This document shows positions 47,640 through 59,117 of a stretch of DNA of 64,000 nt, piece after piece. The first letter of the stretch is position 1; every line of letters begins with the position of its first letter. The notes under the pieces are model-generated. The model was not told the origin of the DNA, did not search any database, and worked only from the letters and a program-made list of their open reading frames with translations. Position numbers and translations under genes: made by a program. The stretch comes from Lindgomyces ingoldianus (Eukaryota; Ascomycota; Dothideomycetes; Pleosporales; Lindgomycetaceae). The stretch is taken from NCBI RefSeq assembly GCF_010093535.1, contig NW_022985247.1, positions 21,180 through 85,179 on the forward strand, read 5' to 3'.

Positions 47640-47867
47640 TGTCGGTTGACCTGGGTTCGATCGAACGAACGTACGCCCAAGGGGCGTACTAAGAGGTGAG
47701 CAGGCAACATAATGTATTAATTCTAGTAACAGCTGCCATCCTAAGTACATTAGGATAGCTAGTTTTATACTAGCCCCCTGCTAAGCCTGCACAGATATTA
47801 CATAAGATAAGCTTACGTAATATCTACATAAAGTTAGATTAATACACCTTTAATTAACATTTAGACA
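47640..47867 (-). repeat. LTR of the miniature element (left)
   Basis: 228 bp, TGTCGGTTGACC to TTTAGACA. It is RIP-mutated on its right half, whereas the partner is intact there. Confidence 0.92.
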
Positions 47868-48600
47868 CTAGCAACTTTTATTCTTATAAAGTTACTTACT
47901 TATTTATATGTTAATCTTACTCTTTTTTTTTCTCTTTCTTCTTACTCTCTTACTTCCTTTCCTAGAGCTGACCCTTAGTGCTTCTTCTATTTATAATATC
48001 CCCTAGCTTTTTAGCTTATGTATAATTTAACCTGCCTTTAGAATAGTGCCTATGCTTAGCTAGAGTAAAAAGAAGTTCTTACCTAATTACATAGAGAAAG
48101 TTATTAAAATTATGCGTTGTCTATTCTTTAAAGTTATTCTACTTCTATAGTGTGTACCTTCCTCTTAGCAGCTTACGCATGTTAGAGAGGATGTACACTG
48201 CGTACAAAGCTTATTATTATAGTAGGGGAGAGTCTATATTTATTCTATTATGCAGAAGATCTAAATCTACCTCTCTGTGTAAGATTATTTTAGACACATG
48301 TGTAACCCCTAACAACTTTTTATATAAGGTGTATAGAGACGCTATAACTTAGAGGGGAGTGTAGGTTAATTGCCTTTTGTGTGGGCAATTAATCTCTAGG
48401 GGGGGGGGAGGGAGAGGTGTTAGTTAATCACCTTTTGTGTAGGCAATAGATGTTAGGTCGCAGCGTGTTTAGGCAATGTAAGGGGGGGGAGGTATATTGT
48501 GGGCTTTTATATGTGTAATAGATGTTAACTAATTAATTACCTCTTATGCAGGCAATTAATTAAGGGGGTGTTAACAAGGTAGGCTGCTAATAAGAAGCCT

Positions 48601-49024
48601 CTTCTATGTAGCTACGCACGCAGTAGGTTTCTAATTATGCAGCCTGTATTGTCTCCTCTGCGTGGCTACGCACGCGGTAGGCAAGTAGTTGCACAGCCTG
48701 TGTTAACAGGAGGCTCTAGGGCGCATAAAGGCTTAGCAGTAAGCCCTCTCTGCGTGGCTACGCACGCAGCAGGTTGCTAATCTTGTCTTTGTGCAATTAG
48801 TTAATCTAGGGGCGCGCACAAAGCTCGCTCACCCCTCTCGGTGTAGCTACGCACACAGTAGATGTAAGCTTCTTCGTACCTTCTCTGCATAGCTACGCAC
48901 GCAGTAGGTGTAAGCTTCTTATACAGTAGCAGTTTTGTTAATTCTTGCAAATCTGCCTATTAAAAAGACAGGTTTTCTGCAAAGGCTTAAGGAGCCCTCT
49001 CTGCGTAGCTACACACGCAGTAGG
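48601..49024. repeat. Six dispersed copies of a hairpin motif
   Basis: The motif CTCTGCGTGGCTACGCACGC followed by AGTAGG occurs near 48601, 48655, 48746, 48835, 48881 and 48998. Each copy can fold as TGCGT-GGCT-ACGCA. Spacing is irregular (45-117 bp), and several copies are followed by GTAAGCTTCTT. Confidence 0.85.
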
Positions 49025-49067
49025 TTTAAGCTTTTACAGCAAAACAGTCTATTAACAGACTAATTAG

Positions 49068-49295
49068 TGTTAGTTAACCTAGGTTTAATTAAACAAACAT
49101 ACGCCTAAGGGTCGTACTAAGAGGTGAGCAGGCAACACAATGTATTAATTCTGGTGACGGCTGCCATCCTAAGTACGTTAGGATAGCTAGTTTTATACTA
49201 GCCCCCTGCCAAGCCCGCACAGATATCACGTGAGATAAGCTCACGTGATATCCACACAGAGTTGGATCAATACACCTTTGATTAACGTTCGGACA
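49068..49295 (-). repeat. LTR of the miniature element (right)
   Basis: 228 bp, TGTTAGTTAACC to GTTCGGACA. It includes a perfect 13-bp stem, GATATCACGTGAG and CTCACGTGATATC, with an ATAAG loop at 49222-49252. Confidence 0.92.
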
Positions 49296-49315
49296 AGTTG
49301 TATATTTTTTAAAAT

Positions 49316-49547
49316 AGTAGATTAATTTTTTATATTATACAGTAAGCTCTACTACTATATAAAGTAAAAAGAAGATAGTGTAAGATGTATACTAAAGCTA
49401 TTAAAGCTATATAACTTAGTAGCTAGATAATAGCAGATTAATTCTTTACATTATATAGTAAGCTCTGCTACTGTATAAAGTAAGAAGGAGATAGTGTAAA
49501 GTGCACACTAAAGCTATTAAAGCTATATAACCTAGTAGCTAGATAAC
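49316..49547. repeat. 116-bp tandem duplication
   Basis: Two adjacent copies share GATTAATT, CAGTAAGCTCT, GATAGTGTAA and CTAAAGCTATTAAAGC at an offset of 116 bp. The second copy keeps more G and C (TGCACACTAAAG versus TGTATACTAAAG). Confidence 0.85.
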
Positions 49548-51366
49548 AGCAGTACTTATATAATTTACTAAAAAAGTAATTAACTATACTATTATAATAA
49601 AATTTTACTAGCAACTAATAACTTTATATAATAATAAAAAAAATAAGAAATAATTTTTATTATATAAATAACTTATAAAGAATATAAAAATATTAAAAGT
49701 AACACTATAAAATAAAACTAGCCTAAAGTACTAAAATAATAAAATTAACATATTAAAAGCTTTAATAAGCTTATAAACTTAATTATATATAAATTATATA
49801 ATTACTAATTTATATATAATAACTTAAAAAAGTGCTACTTTTTTAAGTTTATATATAAAAAATTTTAAAAGATAAATACTATAAAACTTTTTAGCACTTA
49901 GCTGCACATTTAAAAAAAAGCTTATATAAGTGCTAAAAGATAAAAGAATTACACTATAGCTAAGTAATAAAAGTACTTAAGCCTAAAAGCTATATAATAT
50001 AGCATTAAAAAAGTAATTACACTTAAAAAGCTTTATATATAACTTTTATTACTATATAAAGCTTTACATAGAAGTAGACTAAATATAATGCTGTTAATAA
50101 CACTAAACATACTAGCATTACTTACTTTTACACTTTAGCTAGCACTACACTAATTACTGTATAAATAATACATGCTACTCTACCTAACGCCTGCTCTACA
50201 CTCTTAATTATACACACTACTAATACTACTGGCATAATCTATACTATATTATAACCTATATAAACTTCTACTTTTAAAAAAAACTACTAAAGAAAAACTT
50301 TTAGTAAATAAAATTATATAATTTTAAAAAGTATAAAAAAAATAATAACTATATAAGTTAACTATATAATATTTTTATAAATAAAATAAAATATTTTATT
50401 AATTTATATTAATAGCTAGATATTTAGAAAACTTAGTATGTAAACATCTTTTTAGATATCTTAAAAAGTTAAGTAAATATATACTATATACACAACATAG
50501 GCTCTAGACATAACTAAAAGCATTTATATAATACTTTAAGTAGTTACTTTAACACTAATATAAACTATAGCTAGTACTAGATAAACTAGACAATAATAAT
50601 TTTTATATAATACTAATAAAAAAAACTTTAATAAAAGTTTATATAAAGTTTTTAAAATAATAATTAATAAGCTTACACTTATATAAAAAGCACTAAAAAT
50701 AAAATTTTAAAAAGATGTTTTACTACACACTACTATTATATAAGCTTATTAAGAATAACTAAAACTAAAATATGCTATGTTTACTATTAAGCTTTTATAT
50801 AAAGCTTTATTTAGTAACTTATAAGCATTACTTTAAGTTACTATAGACTAAAAAGTAAACTAATACTTTTAAAAACTGCCTAACATATACTATATAAACT
50901 ACTAATATAACTCTGTATAACAAAAGTCTATATAATAAGAAAGAAGCTTCTCTTTGCGTAGAAAAAAACAACATAGAAGATCTTTATCTAAGTTTAAGCT
51001 ATAATCTAGAAATAACTGCATGTAGATAAAAAAGTGCTTTATTTACTATAAAAAAAATTAGTTATTAAACTACTTTTATAATAACTATATATAAGTAAAA
51101 AATTAGTATATTACTTTATATAAAGATTTTTATAATAAGACTTTATTATATAAAGCTATTACTTTATACATCTAAAACTTTAAAGGTTACTTTAAGAAAA
51201 AAAATAATTTGCATAATATAAAAAAAAAAGAATGCTAAGAAAGCTATTAACTACTTTACCTCTACTGCCTATTTATACTATGTAATAGAAAAGGACATCT
51301 ATAGCATTAAACTTAAGAAGTATGCTAAGTAGTTTATTCTTAATAACCAATACTATATAGTATACT
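49548..51366. other. RIP-degraded DNA, element identity not recognisable
   Basis: 1.8 kb, about 75-80% A+T, with no frame above 60 codons and no readable motif. It is presumably a retroelement remnant into which later LTRs inserted. Confidence 0.5.
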
Positions 51367-51571
51367 TGTGAGAGCACTGTGAAGCAGGAAGCGTGAAGCG
51401 CAGAAGGGGGTACAGGATAGTATTAATAGACGAATCCTTGAGGAGACTCAGGGGTTTGTAAGAGGATATATATATATATGTGCTAGGGCACGTGACGGGA
51501 CGTCATGTGCCCAAGGCTGGGCCGAGGGCTCTCCGGGGAGAGTCCGAGGCATGTCCAAGCTGACCGTGACA
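51367..51571 (-). repeat. LTR (205 bp), little-mutated sister of the LTR at 12663
   Basis: On the minus strand it begins TGTCACGGTCAGCTTGG at 51571 and ends CTCTCACA at 51367. The polypurine tract GAAGGAGGGGGGCCA precedes it (51572-51586 in plus coordinates). It still holds ATGTGCCCAAGGCTGGGCC without RIP. The frame of 60 codons here is not a gene. Confidence 0.9.
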
Positions 51572-52570
51572 TGGCCCCCCTCCTTCTGCAGGTCGTCCTC
51601 GATCCTGCGATTGGATAGGTAGGATATCATGGTAACTTGGACTAGCCCCAGGCGGACCTGCGGTGGGGACTGTACAGGTTACGCCTAGGTAGTACTTATT
51701 ACTAGTAACTAAACTCTAGAAAACCTTAGTAAGGGAAAACCATGTCTAGAGAAGTATAACTAGGAGATTTAGAACATTATTACTAACACTATAGCTGCTA
51801 ATATAGGGCGTTCTTGTCTTATTAGGTTAAGCCTAATAGGCCTGCAAAGGCTAAGTAAAGCAGATAGTCTGTAATTAAAAAGCCTACTTCTATAGAAGCA
51901 ACCTAAAATTGCAACTTTTCTTCCTTACTATCTAGTTAAGGTCTGCTTTTAAAGGTCCTAAGGTTTTAGTTTTAGTACTTGTAGGTACTATAAGGCATCT
52001 ATAGATGCACTGCTCCTGTGTGGGTAGTTCCCTTAAATGCAGCAGTTAATTGCTAGGTCTTTCCTGTTAAGAGAATAGTTATTAGTAAGCTTATAATATT
52101 GCAATTTTGTTTAAAATAGCTTAGAGTCCTAATGTATTGCTAGGACAGTTCTAAGGTTAGCGCTGTAAAGCTTCTAAGACTAAATCTGCAGCTGCTCTAG
52201 TCTAGGGTTACAAGTGCTAAATAGGGAGGTGTGGTGCTATATAAGCAAGTTGTTCTGCTAGTTCTCTTAAGTACTAACAAATTAGTGCTTTAGGGATATC
52301 TCTGTGCGCAAAATGCTTAAGGATAATGCTTTTAATGTGTTGCTATTTGCTAGGAGTAGTTGCTCTTCTAGTTAGTTAGGTGCAAGCATAAGTAACAGTT
52401 TCCTTAAGCTATTCATGTGTTTCCTTATCTCTCTAATGTTCTATACTAAGTAGGTTGTAGGCAGTAAGGCTCTAGGGCAACTCTAGACCTTATATAAAGT
52501 AAAGAAGGTAAGTGCAGGTTTAGGTATAAAACACTGTTCCTACTGCTTCTTGTCAGATATGCGCACCTAC
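51572..52570 (-). mobile_element. 3' internal part of a gypsy element belonging to the LTR at 51367
   Basis: The first 130 bp align inversely with 12500-12662. The rest is moderately AT-rich without motifs. It is cut at 52570 by the next element. Confidence 0.6.
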
Positions 52571-52881
52571 TGTCAAGACAGGAGGAACGCTTGACAAAAG
52601 CTGCTACATAGTACAAGCAATAAGCTCAAACAGTATGTTGCTGCAAATTGCAGCATTTTGCAGCATGTTGCAGCAGTTTGCAGCAAATTGCAGCATTTTG
52701 CAAGCTGGTCGCGCATAGGGCAAGTGCGCGAGGGACTCAGAGCGGCAAAACAAAAAGCCGAGCAACACGAGTAGAGCAGAAAAAGGATTAATAAACAATA
52801 GAATCAATCAATCATCCCATACATTACATCCAAACCCATCATTCATCTCAGGAAGCCTAGAAACAGTGCTTCAATCTGACA
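52571..52881 (-). repeat. 3' LTR (311 bp) with TTGCAGCA repeats
   Basis: Ends TGTCAAGACAGG and AATCTGACA. The sequence is nearly free of RIP and contains seven close TTGCAGCA/TGCTGCAA units (52636-52702). It is probably the 3' LTR of the minus-strand chromovirus. The 67-codon frame over it is a by-product of the repeats. Confidence 0.7.
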
Positions 52882-52962
52882 CTTCTAAACCTTTCTTTCT
52901 CTACCCTTACTTTAGCTCCTCCCTAACTAGTCCTTTTAGAGATAACTTTCTCTTCCCTTACT

Positions 52963-53650
52963 ATGCATATTACATCTCTTGCCTAGTGCTCTAAAGAGGA
53001 GATTCCTGCGCATGTCTATAAGCTCCTGCCTCACTTAGAGCCTCAGCCGCCACTTATCTAGAAATAGTGCTGTGGCTGTGTTGCTGCGCTGTTGTCTAAG
53101 AAAGACAATAAGAAGCCTTTAGCTTCTAATCTTTGCATAGCTGTAAATGCTAGTGTGTGTATAAAAAGCACACTGTTTAGTGTTTATAAAGGCTGTGTTA
53201 ACAGGAAGGCAGGTAGCTGTGTAGAAGTAGGTCTTTTTAGAGCTCTTTAAGTTTATGCTAACTGTGTACAGCTTAACCCCTGCTTCTGCTGCGCTAGAAA
53301 TATTCTCTAGTACTATATTAACTAAGCTCTTAACTGCAACAGACGCGCTGTTAAAGCTATAGGTAACCTAAGTTAAGAACCTAACCTAGACACTAAGGCT
53401 TAGCTCTGCTATTAGAAGGATGTCCTCCTATACGCCCTAGCCCTTAGAGAGCATATTAATGCATACTCCTAGTAGCTAAAGCGTGAGACTAAGGGCTTTA
53501 CGCTAGCAGAGTATGCCTAGCAGCGTTAGGTTTTCTAAGAACACAACTATAAGCAGCACAAGGTATGTCTTAGTATTACAGGTTATTTAGATTATAGCTA
53601 ACTTTACTTTAGAGTAGTCTTAGTAGTGTTAGCAAAAACTATCTAAATAA
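52963..53650 (+). pseudogene. Antisense reading frame of unknown function in the chromovirus 3' region
   Basis: From the ATG at 52963 the plus strand reads as a coherent protein with a limited number of stops, nearly all TAG or TAA, where TGG, CAG or CAA would be expected before RIP. Readable stretches include CSKEEIPAHVYKLLPHLEP, CVAALLSKKDNKKPLASNL, ASVCIKSTLFSVYKGCVN, KDVLLYALALREHINAYS and LKRETKGFTLAEYA. Cysteine-rich segments stand near the middle. It runs against the retroelement's own coding sense. I do not recognise the family. The end is not defined; the frame stays fairly readable to about 53650. Confidence 0.45.
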
Positions 53651-56600
53651 TACTATTGTCTAGTCTAAGTTTAAGGCAATTTTCCTTAAGAACAGCTGCG
53701 CAACTAACTAGGAGAAACAGTAGTACTACTACAGGCTAAATATACCTGCTGCTAAGGAGGTAAGCTTGCTAGTTATAAATTAGCAGTCTAGTATAGCATA
53801 AATAAATTAAGAGCGCGCAGAACCTTTATTTTACTAAGAAAGTAGCTAGCAATGTTTTTAGAAATCTTTAGGATGTTCCTGTTATATATGTAGATAATAC
53901 CTAGTCTAGACTTCACCTAGGACCTCTCTAGGTCTAGTGGGGCCCTAAACAGTACCTTTAATACAGACATTTACACCTTGCTCTAGGTTATAACTTTGCA
54001 AGCTGCATAAAGTTAAAATTTTATAGTAAGAAGTATAAGTTATTACTCTATTCTTTCTCTATCTATGTGCTAACTTCCTTTAGCAATTTCTACATTGTAG
54101 AGTTTAGATTGCATTAGGTTTTACTATAAGTGCTAAAGTTAGTGTAGTTGTCCTCTAAGGGGTACCTGCAGGTGTAGTGTTTAGCTGTTGCTTCTATTGC
54201 AATGTATTACATAAAGTAAGCTAATAATCCTAAAGAACTTTCTTATAGTTGTTAAGGTGTTTTTTAGGTTCCTAGGTAGAGTCTTTAAAAGGCTACCTAA
54301 GCTACTTTACAAGGAACTGTTGTCTTATCTTTAAATCTTTATGTTTAAGAATTTCTTTAACCTTATAGCAGTCTCTACTATCTGTCTCTAGGACATGTAC
54401 AGGCCTAGGCTAGAAGGGCTTTTCTTAAAGAGGCTTGTTCTATTGCTCTAGTAGTAAAACATAAAAGACAGGATAGATCTTTTGCATTAATTATAGTAGG
54501 TCTAGCTAGTATGCTAGCTTTCTAATTTTTTAAGTACCTTAAAAGGTCCTAAGTATGTTGCATTAAGCTTCTTTAATAAATGCTATGTTCTAATGTGCTT
54601 TAACTTTAGAATAACTTAATCTCCTACACTAAAATGCTTTTTTAAATGCTTAGTGTTGTACTATTTAACCTACTGCTGCTGCGCCTGCTTAAGGCATAAG
54701 CGCGCAGCTTTTTATTGCTTGTTCTATCTTAAAAGATAAGCAACTACCTAGTCCCGCAGGGCTAGTGCCTTTCTAGACTTGTCCTATACCTAGGGCGGGC
54801 GCCTAAGCTAATAATTGTCCTTAACCCTATTAAAGCCCTTTAGGGTGACCTTATACACTACGCGTATTAGGCATTTGCTGTAGGAGGAGTGTTTCTTAGA
54901 GTTATAAGCATACTCTGCGTATAGTAGCAGCTTACACTAATTATTCTGCTAGTAGTTTAAGTATAACTATAGAAATAACTCTAATTTTTAATTTTAACAC
55001 TTAGTTTACTTATTAGTTTAAGAATAAAAAGCTATACTAAGCTAGTAGTTAATCTTTAAGTAGAAGTAGATGTTTAACTAAAACTAACTAGTAAAGATTA
55101 AACTATAATTAAAAATAAGAGTATTTAGTAGTCCTATCTTTATAAAGAATTGCTTTTTTAGAAGGGTAGCTAGTTTTCTTACTATAATAGTCTTAGTAAC
55201 AGAAAGGTACTAGATGTACTTTAAAAAGCAGTTAATAAGTACTAAGATTAAGTTATAAGTACTACTTATAAAGTTTCTTAACTCTAGCAAGTTAGTAATA
55301 AAGTCTAGTAAGTAGTGCCTCTATAAAAAAGTAGGTAAAGGTAAAAGTTCTAGTAACTTTTAGAGCTTATGCTGCTAAATCTTATTTAGCTAGCATAGTG
55401 CACACCTTATAATGTACTTGTAAACATTATAGTAAAAGTACAGCTAGTAGTATTTCCTTTTAAAAAGGTCTATAGTCTTTTTAACACTATAATGCTCTTC
55501 TATAAAGTTGTTATAGTTCTTTGTTAGGATGTTTTAACATAAGGCTTTATTATCTAGAATCTACACTCTCTTATTCCTGTGCAGGACACCTATATAGTTA
55601 TGCTTCTAAAATAGGGTGCTTTTTTTTGCCTTACTTACTTTTCTTTCTGTTAAGAGCGCATTTAACTAATAAGCCTTATTAGTTTCCTACACCTACTTAA
55701 CATACTTAGAGAGATGTTTTAGGACTTTTAAAGTATAAGTGTTTTTATTTTACACAGCTGTAATAGTAAAATAGTTTAGCAATAACATTTTATAGATATA
55801 AAAGTAATAAAAAAACTCCTCTATAACATCCTAAGTTTATTGTTGCATTATAGGTTCCCTATAGAGGACCTGCAGCACTTTAGGATTAACTGCCCTGTGA
55901 CTGCTATAGTCTGTGAGAACAACAGGTTAGGTTAATAAAGGCGTACCTTTAATAATTAACATTATGTTAGGTGGATTTAGGGATTCCCTAGGTATAGTAC
56001 AGCACCTTGCCAGGTCACTATTAGGAGAAGTTATACTACACGCTGCCTAACTAGCGTAACAAGCTATAGATGTTTAAATTGTCTACACTTAAAGCTTCTA
56101 CTATAAAGTTAGAAGTATTATGTCTTATAGCAATTTTACTTCTTCTAAGAAGACCTTTTTTATGTAATTAAGTCTTCTAGATAGTTTGTTAGCTAGGTTT
56201 TTTAAACTTAGCTTATATTTAATCTTAAAATTAAACTACGCTAGCTTTTTTGCCTAGCAGGCTTACTTAGGGGAGAGCTCTTTTATTATTATAAAATAGC
56301 GCAGATTGTTATAATTAGAAAGTACCTAAATTATGCTTAGGGTGTACTCTAGGTAGTGCCTCTAATGTTTAAAGCTCTTTATAATTACGCACAACTCCTT
56401 ATTGTGCGTATACTAACAGAGTTGTAAGCTGCTTAACTTGCAGCTCTAGAAGGCTATAGGCCTTTAGTAGTAATTTACTGCTAGCTTAAAGAACTAAGGC
56501 TAAAGTAGTATTACTGCTATAGCAAACTTAAAAGTGTCTGTAATAATTATAACTAGCTTTAATAAATTAAAGTGCTAGAAAACTAAAGCATCTATAAATT

Positions 56601-58799
56601 TTAACTTAAAAGTTAAGAAGGCATTATAGGCCTTTTTAGGCTAGAACTATTTCTAGTACTACTTTATAAGACCTTTATAATTTTGCTTTACTTTCTTCTT
56701 TTTTTTAAGTTAAGGCCTCTACAGGGTAGACTTAGGGCTTAAGCAGCTGTTATATAGTTAACTAGTAAGCGTGCAATCTCTAAGTAATTATAGATAAATC
56801 TTTAATAAAAGTTTATAAAGCCTAGAAATACCTAGATATTTTTAAAGCTTTTTAGCTTAGGCTATTTCTTAATTGTCTAGACACGTAATAAGTCTATTAC
56901 TACACCTTTTAGTGTAACTATAAAGCCTAGAAACTTAACAGCCTTTGTTTTAAAAGAATATTTAAATGCCTTATAGTATAGTTTTTATTCTACTAGTTAA
57001 TTAAAAACTTTAAAGACATGTTACTTATAGTCTTTTTTATCTTTAAAGTAAATAAGGATGTTGTCTAGATAGATAACACACGTTCTATCTAATAAGCCTT
57101 CTAAAGCCCTATAGATATAGGACTAAAAAGTGGCTAGGGCATTAGCTAGGCTAAAGGTTATAATAAAGTACTTAAAATGCCTATACTATGTCTTAAAGGC
57201 AGTTTTCTACTTATCCCTTTTCTTAATGCAAAGCCTATAGTAGGCGTTGTAAAAGTTAAGCTTTATAAAAACTTTAGCTTTTAATAAGTAATTTAATATC
57301 TTACTTATAAGTAGAATAAGATATTAGTTTTTAATTATAATTTTATTAAAACCTTAATAGTTAACATAAAGTTATAGTGTCCTATCTAGTTTTAGGATAA
57401 AGAGGATAAGAGCACCTGCTAGCAACCTGCTTAGGCGTATCTAACCCTTCTCCTAGGCTGCATTAAGGTATTCCTGCAGGATATCTAGTTTATAGCAGAA
57501 GAGGTTATAGATTAAGAGGTTTAGAATCTTCTTTCTTTTTTTAATTTTTATAGCATAATTATGCTTACTATTTAGCTTAAAGATATTTATATAATGTTTG
57601 CTAAAAGCATACTACTAAGAGTAGAACTTAGGGAGAATATGCGTAAGTTCTTTAAGGTCTAAAGCGTTATTAGCATTATTAGTGCCTAGATACCTATTAC
57701 TGTTGTTAGAAAGTACCTAGGCAACGCCTGCAGGCAGTGTAGCCTAGCAGTAGCCTTAATTATAGATACTAGCTACTACATAATAGGCTATAGCTTTAGA
57801 AAGCTATAAGAGCTTTAAGAACATCTTAATACACTTTTAAAAATGCTTTTAAATCTTAAGCATGTACTTCTTTAACTAGAGTAGCCCTTAACAATAAAAG
57901 TACTCTACATCCTACACTATGTTGCCACTAGGCCTAGGGGCTTGCGGAGTAGGTTTAGGGTGTCTCTAAAGCAGTTCCTTTAAGAGAGCTTCCTTCCTAA
58001 CATTATTACTTATTAGTTAAATAGTATAAGAGGTAGGGTGCAGCACATATGCAGTCTTTTTAGGACTAAAGTCCTTTAGAAGCTTCTTAGCAGATACTAA
58101 CTAAATTCTACTATTATTATTCTCTTACTACTTAAATATACTGTCTTTAAAATAGATTTTAGAGTTAGCTTTTTATAGCTAAGAATACCTTAAGATTAGG
58201 TTATAACTTAAGAAATTAGCTAACTAAAATCTTTAAAGGCTAACTTTTTTATTAGTACCCCTATTATCTATGTAGACAAGAGAAAGATTATATAGCAATC
58301 CTAACTATAATTAGTAATTATTAATAAAGCTTACATTAAGCTTCTTATAGTAGTGCTTATATAAAAGGCTATATTTCTAAATAACGCTAGCGTTTATTAG
58401 GTTTAATTTAGCACTTATGTTATAAAGGCTGTAGAGAATAGTTGTTCTGCTATTAAAAAGTTTAAGCTACACCTAAACTATAATGTAAAGCTACTTGCTA
58501 TTTAATTTAGGCTTTAGTTATAAGTGTGTAAGATTTATAACTAGGGCTTTTTTTTTTATACTATTATTATTCTTCTAGTTAAATTAGTTTTTTTAGTAAG
58601 GCTTATGTTTACTAGAGGTCTCTTAAGGCGTTGTTGCAGCAGTATTAGTCCTTTATACTAAGGACTGTTAGTTGCTTGTTAATTAGCCTATAGGCTTTTA
58701 GTCTTATCTTTTATCTTTTTACTACTATTAAAAGTTTAAGGTAGAGTAGAACTGCTTTTTTTTCTAAGTTAAAGCGTTCTTAGAGCTAGCCTAGGGCGT

Positions 58800-59117
58800 T
58801 GTCACGGTATCCTCCCCGGATCCCAGACATAACCGTATTGGACGCGTACCAGAGTATTATTGGTGCACGTCTGACACAAACACAACACAACACAGACATA
58901 AACTTAAGCACAAACTGCCTTAACACTAACTAAACCTAGAACAGGCTTAATTTATACCTAAAGCGCTTAGACTTCTAAGCTAAGTATTTAATTACTAATT
59001 TCCTTCTAAACCTTTCTGTTCCTTACACAACGTCTTATACCTACTATAATACCTTACGTAGTAATTAAACTAGACCTCTGTAAAGCTCTATAACCTTACT
59101 TGTGCATAATTATGACA
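58800..59117 (+). repeat. 5' LTR of the truncated chromovirus copy
   Basis: 318 bp and the best preserved of the three related LTRs; for example it has CTGACACAAACACAACACAA where the copy at 34551 has ACATAAACATAACATAA. This shows the CpA-to-TpA direction of change. Confidence 0.95.

Larger units (their letters stand above)
47640..49295 (-). mobile_element. Miniature LTR retrotransposon (TRIM-like), 1656 bp
   Basis: Two 228-bp LTRs (47640-47867 and 49068-49295) enclose a 1.2-kb interior, and AGTTG flanks the element on both sides (47635-47639 and 49296-49300). The interior has no gag or pol; the longest frame (66 codons from 48152) shows no motif. It holds G-runs (near 48400 and 48482), short GGCAATTAAT-type repeats and six copies of a hairpin-forming motif. 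A TATAAAA box lies on the minus strand in the right LTR near 49190-49196, so transcription probably runs right to left. No primer-binding site was recognised. Such elements move with enzymes from other LTR elements. Confidence 0.88.
52571..58799 (-). mobile_element. Ty3/gypsy chromovirus, 5' end truncated
   Basis: Minus-strand landmarks in order. The reverse-transcriptase active site near 57040-57090 reads VIYLDNILIYFKD. The integrase C-terminus near 54540-54700 reads AQQQ, then KHFSVGD and LGPFKVLKK (GPY/F module). The segment IYPVFYVLLLEQ near 54430-54480 corresponds to IHPVFHVSLLE. A chromodomain near 54210-54350 reads VKEILKHKDLK, then QQFLVK-stop-LR. The 3' LTR is 52571-52881, preceded on this strand by the purine-rich AGAGAAAGAAAGG. 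The gag end is lost at 58799, where another gypsy copy begins. A 1.3-kb stretch between chromodomain and LTR carries a frame on the opposite strand. Confidence 0.85.

Noticed and set aside
47640..47680. GGTTCGATC near the LTR start, resembling a Pol III B box (possible SINE)
   Set aside because: The equal terminal repeats and AGTTG duplication define an LTR element; no A box at the right distance was found.
48152..48352. 66-codon plus-strand frame in the miniature LTR element
   Set aside because: No motif, runs against the likely transcription sense, and length is within chance for this interior.
48601..49024. CRISPR-like appearance of repeated hairpins with spacers
   Set aside because: Eukaryotic context, irregular spacing (45-117 bp) and variable repeat copies; it is part of a retroelement.
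52604..52807. 67-codon minus-strand frame rich in CNML/AANCC
   Set aside because: Produced by the TTGCAGCA repeats of an LTR.
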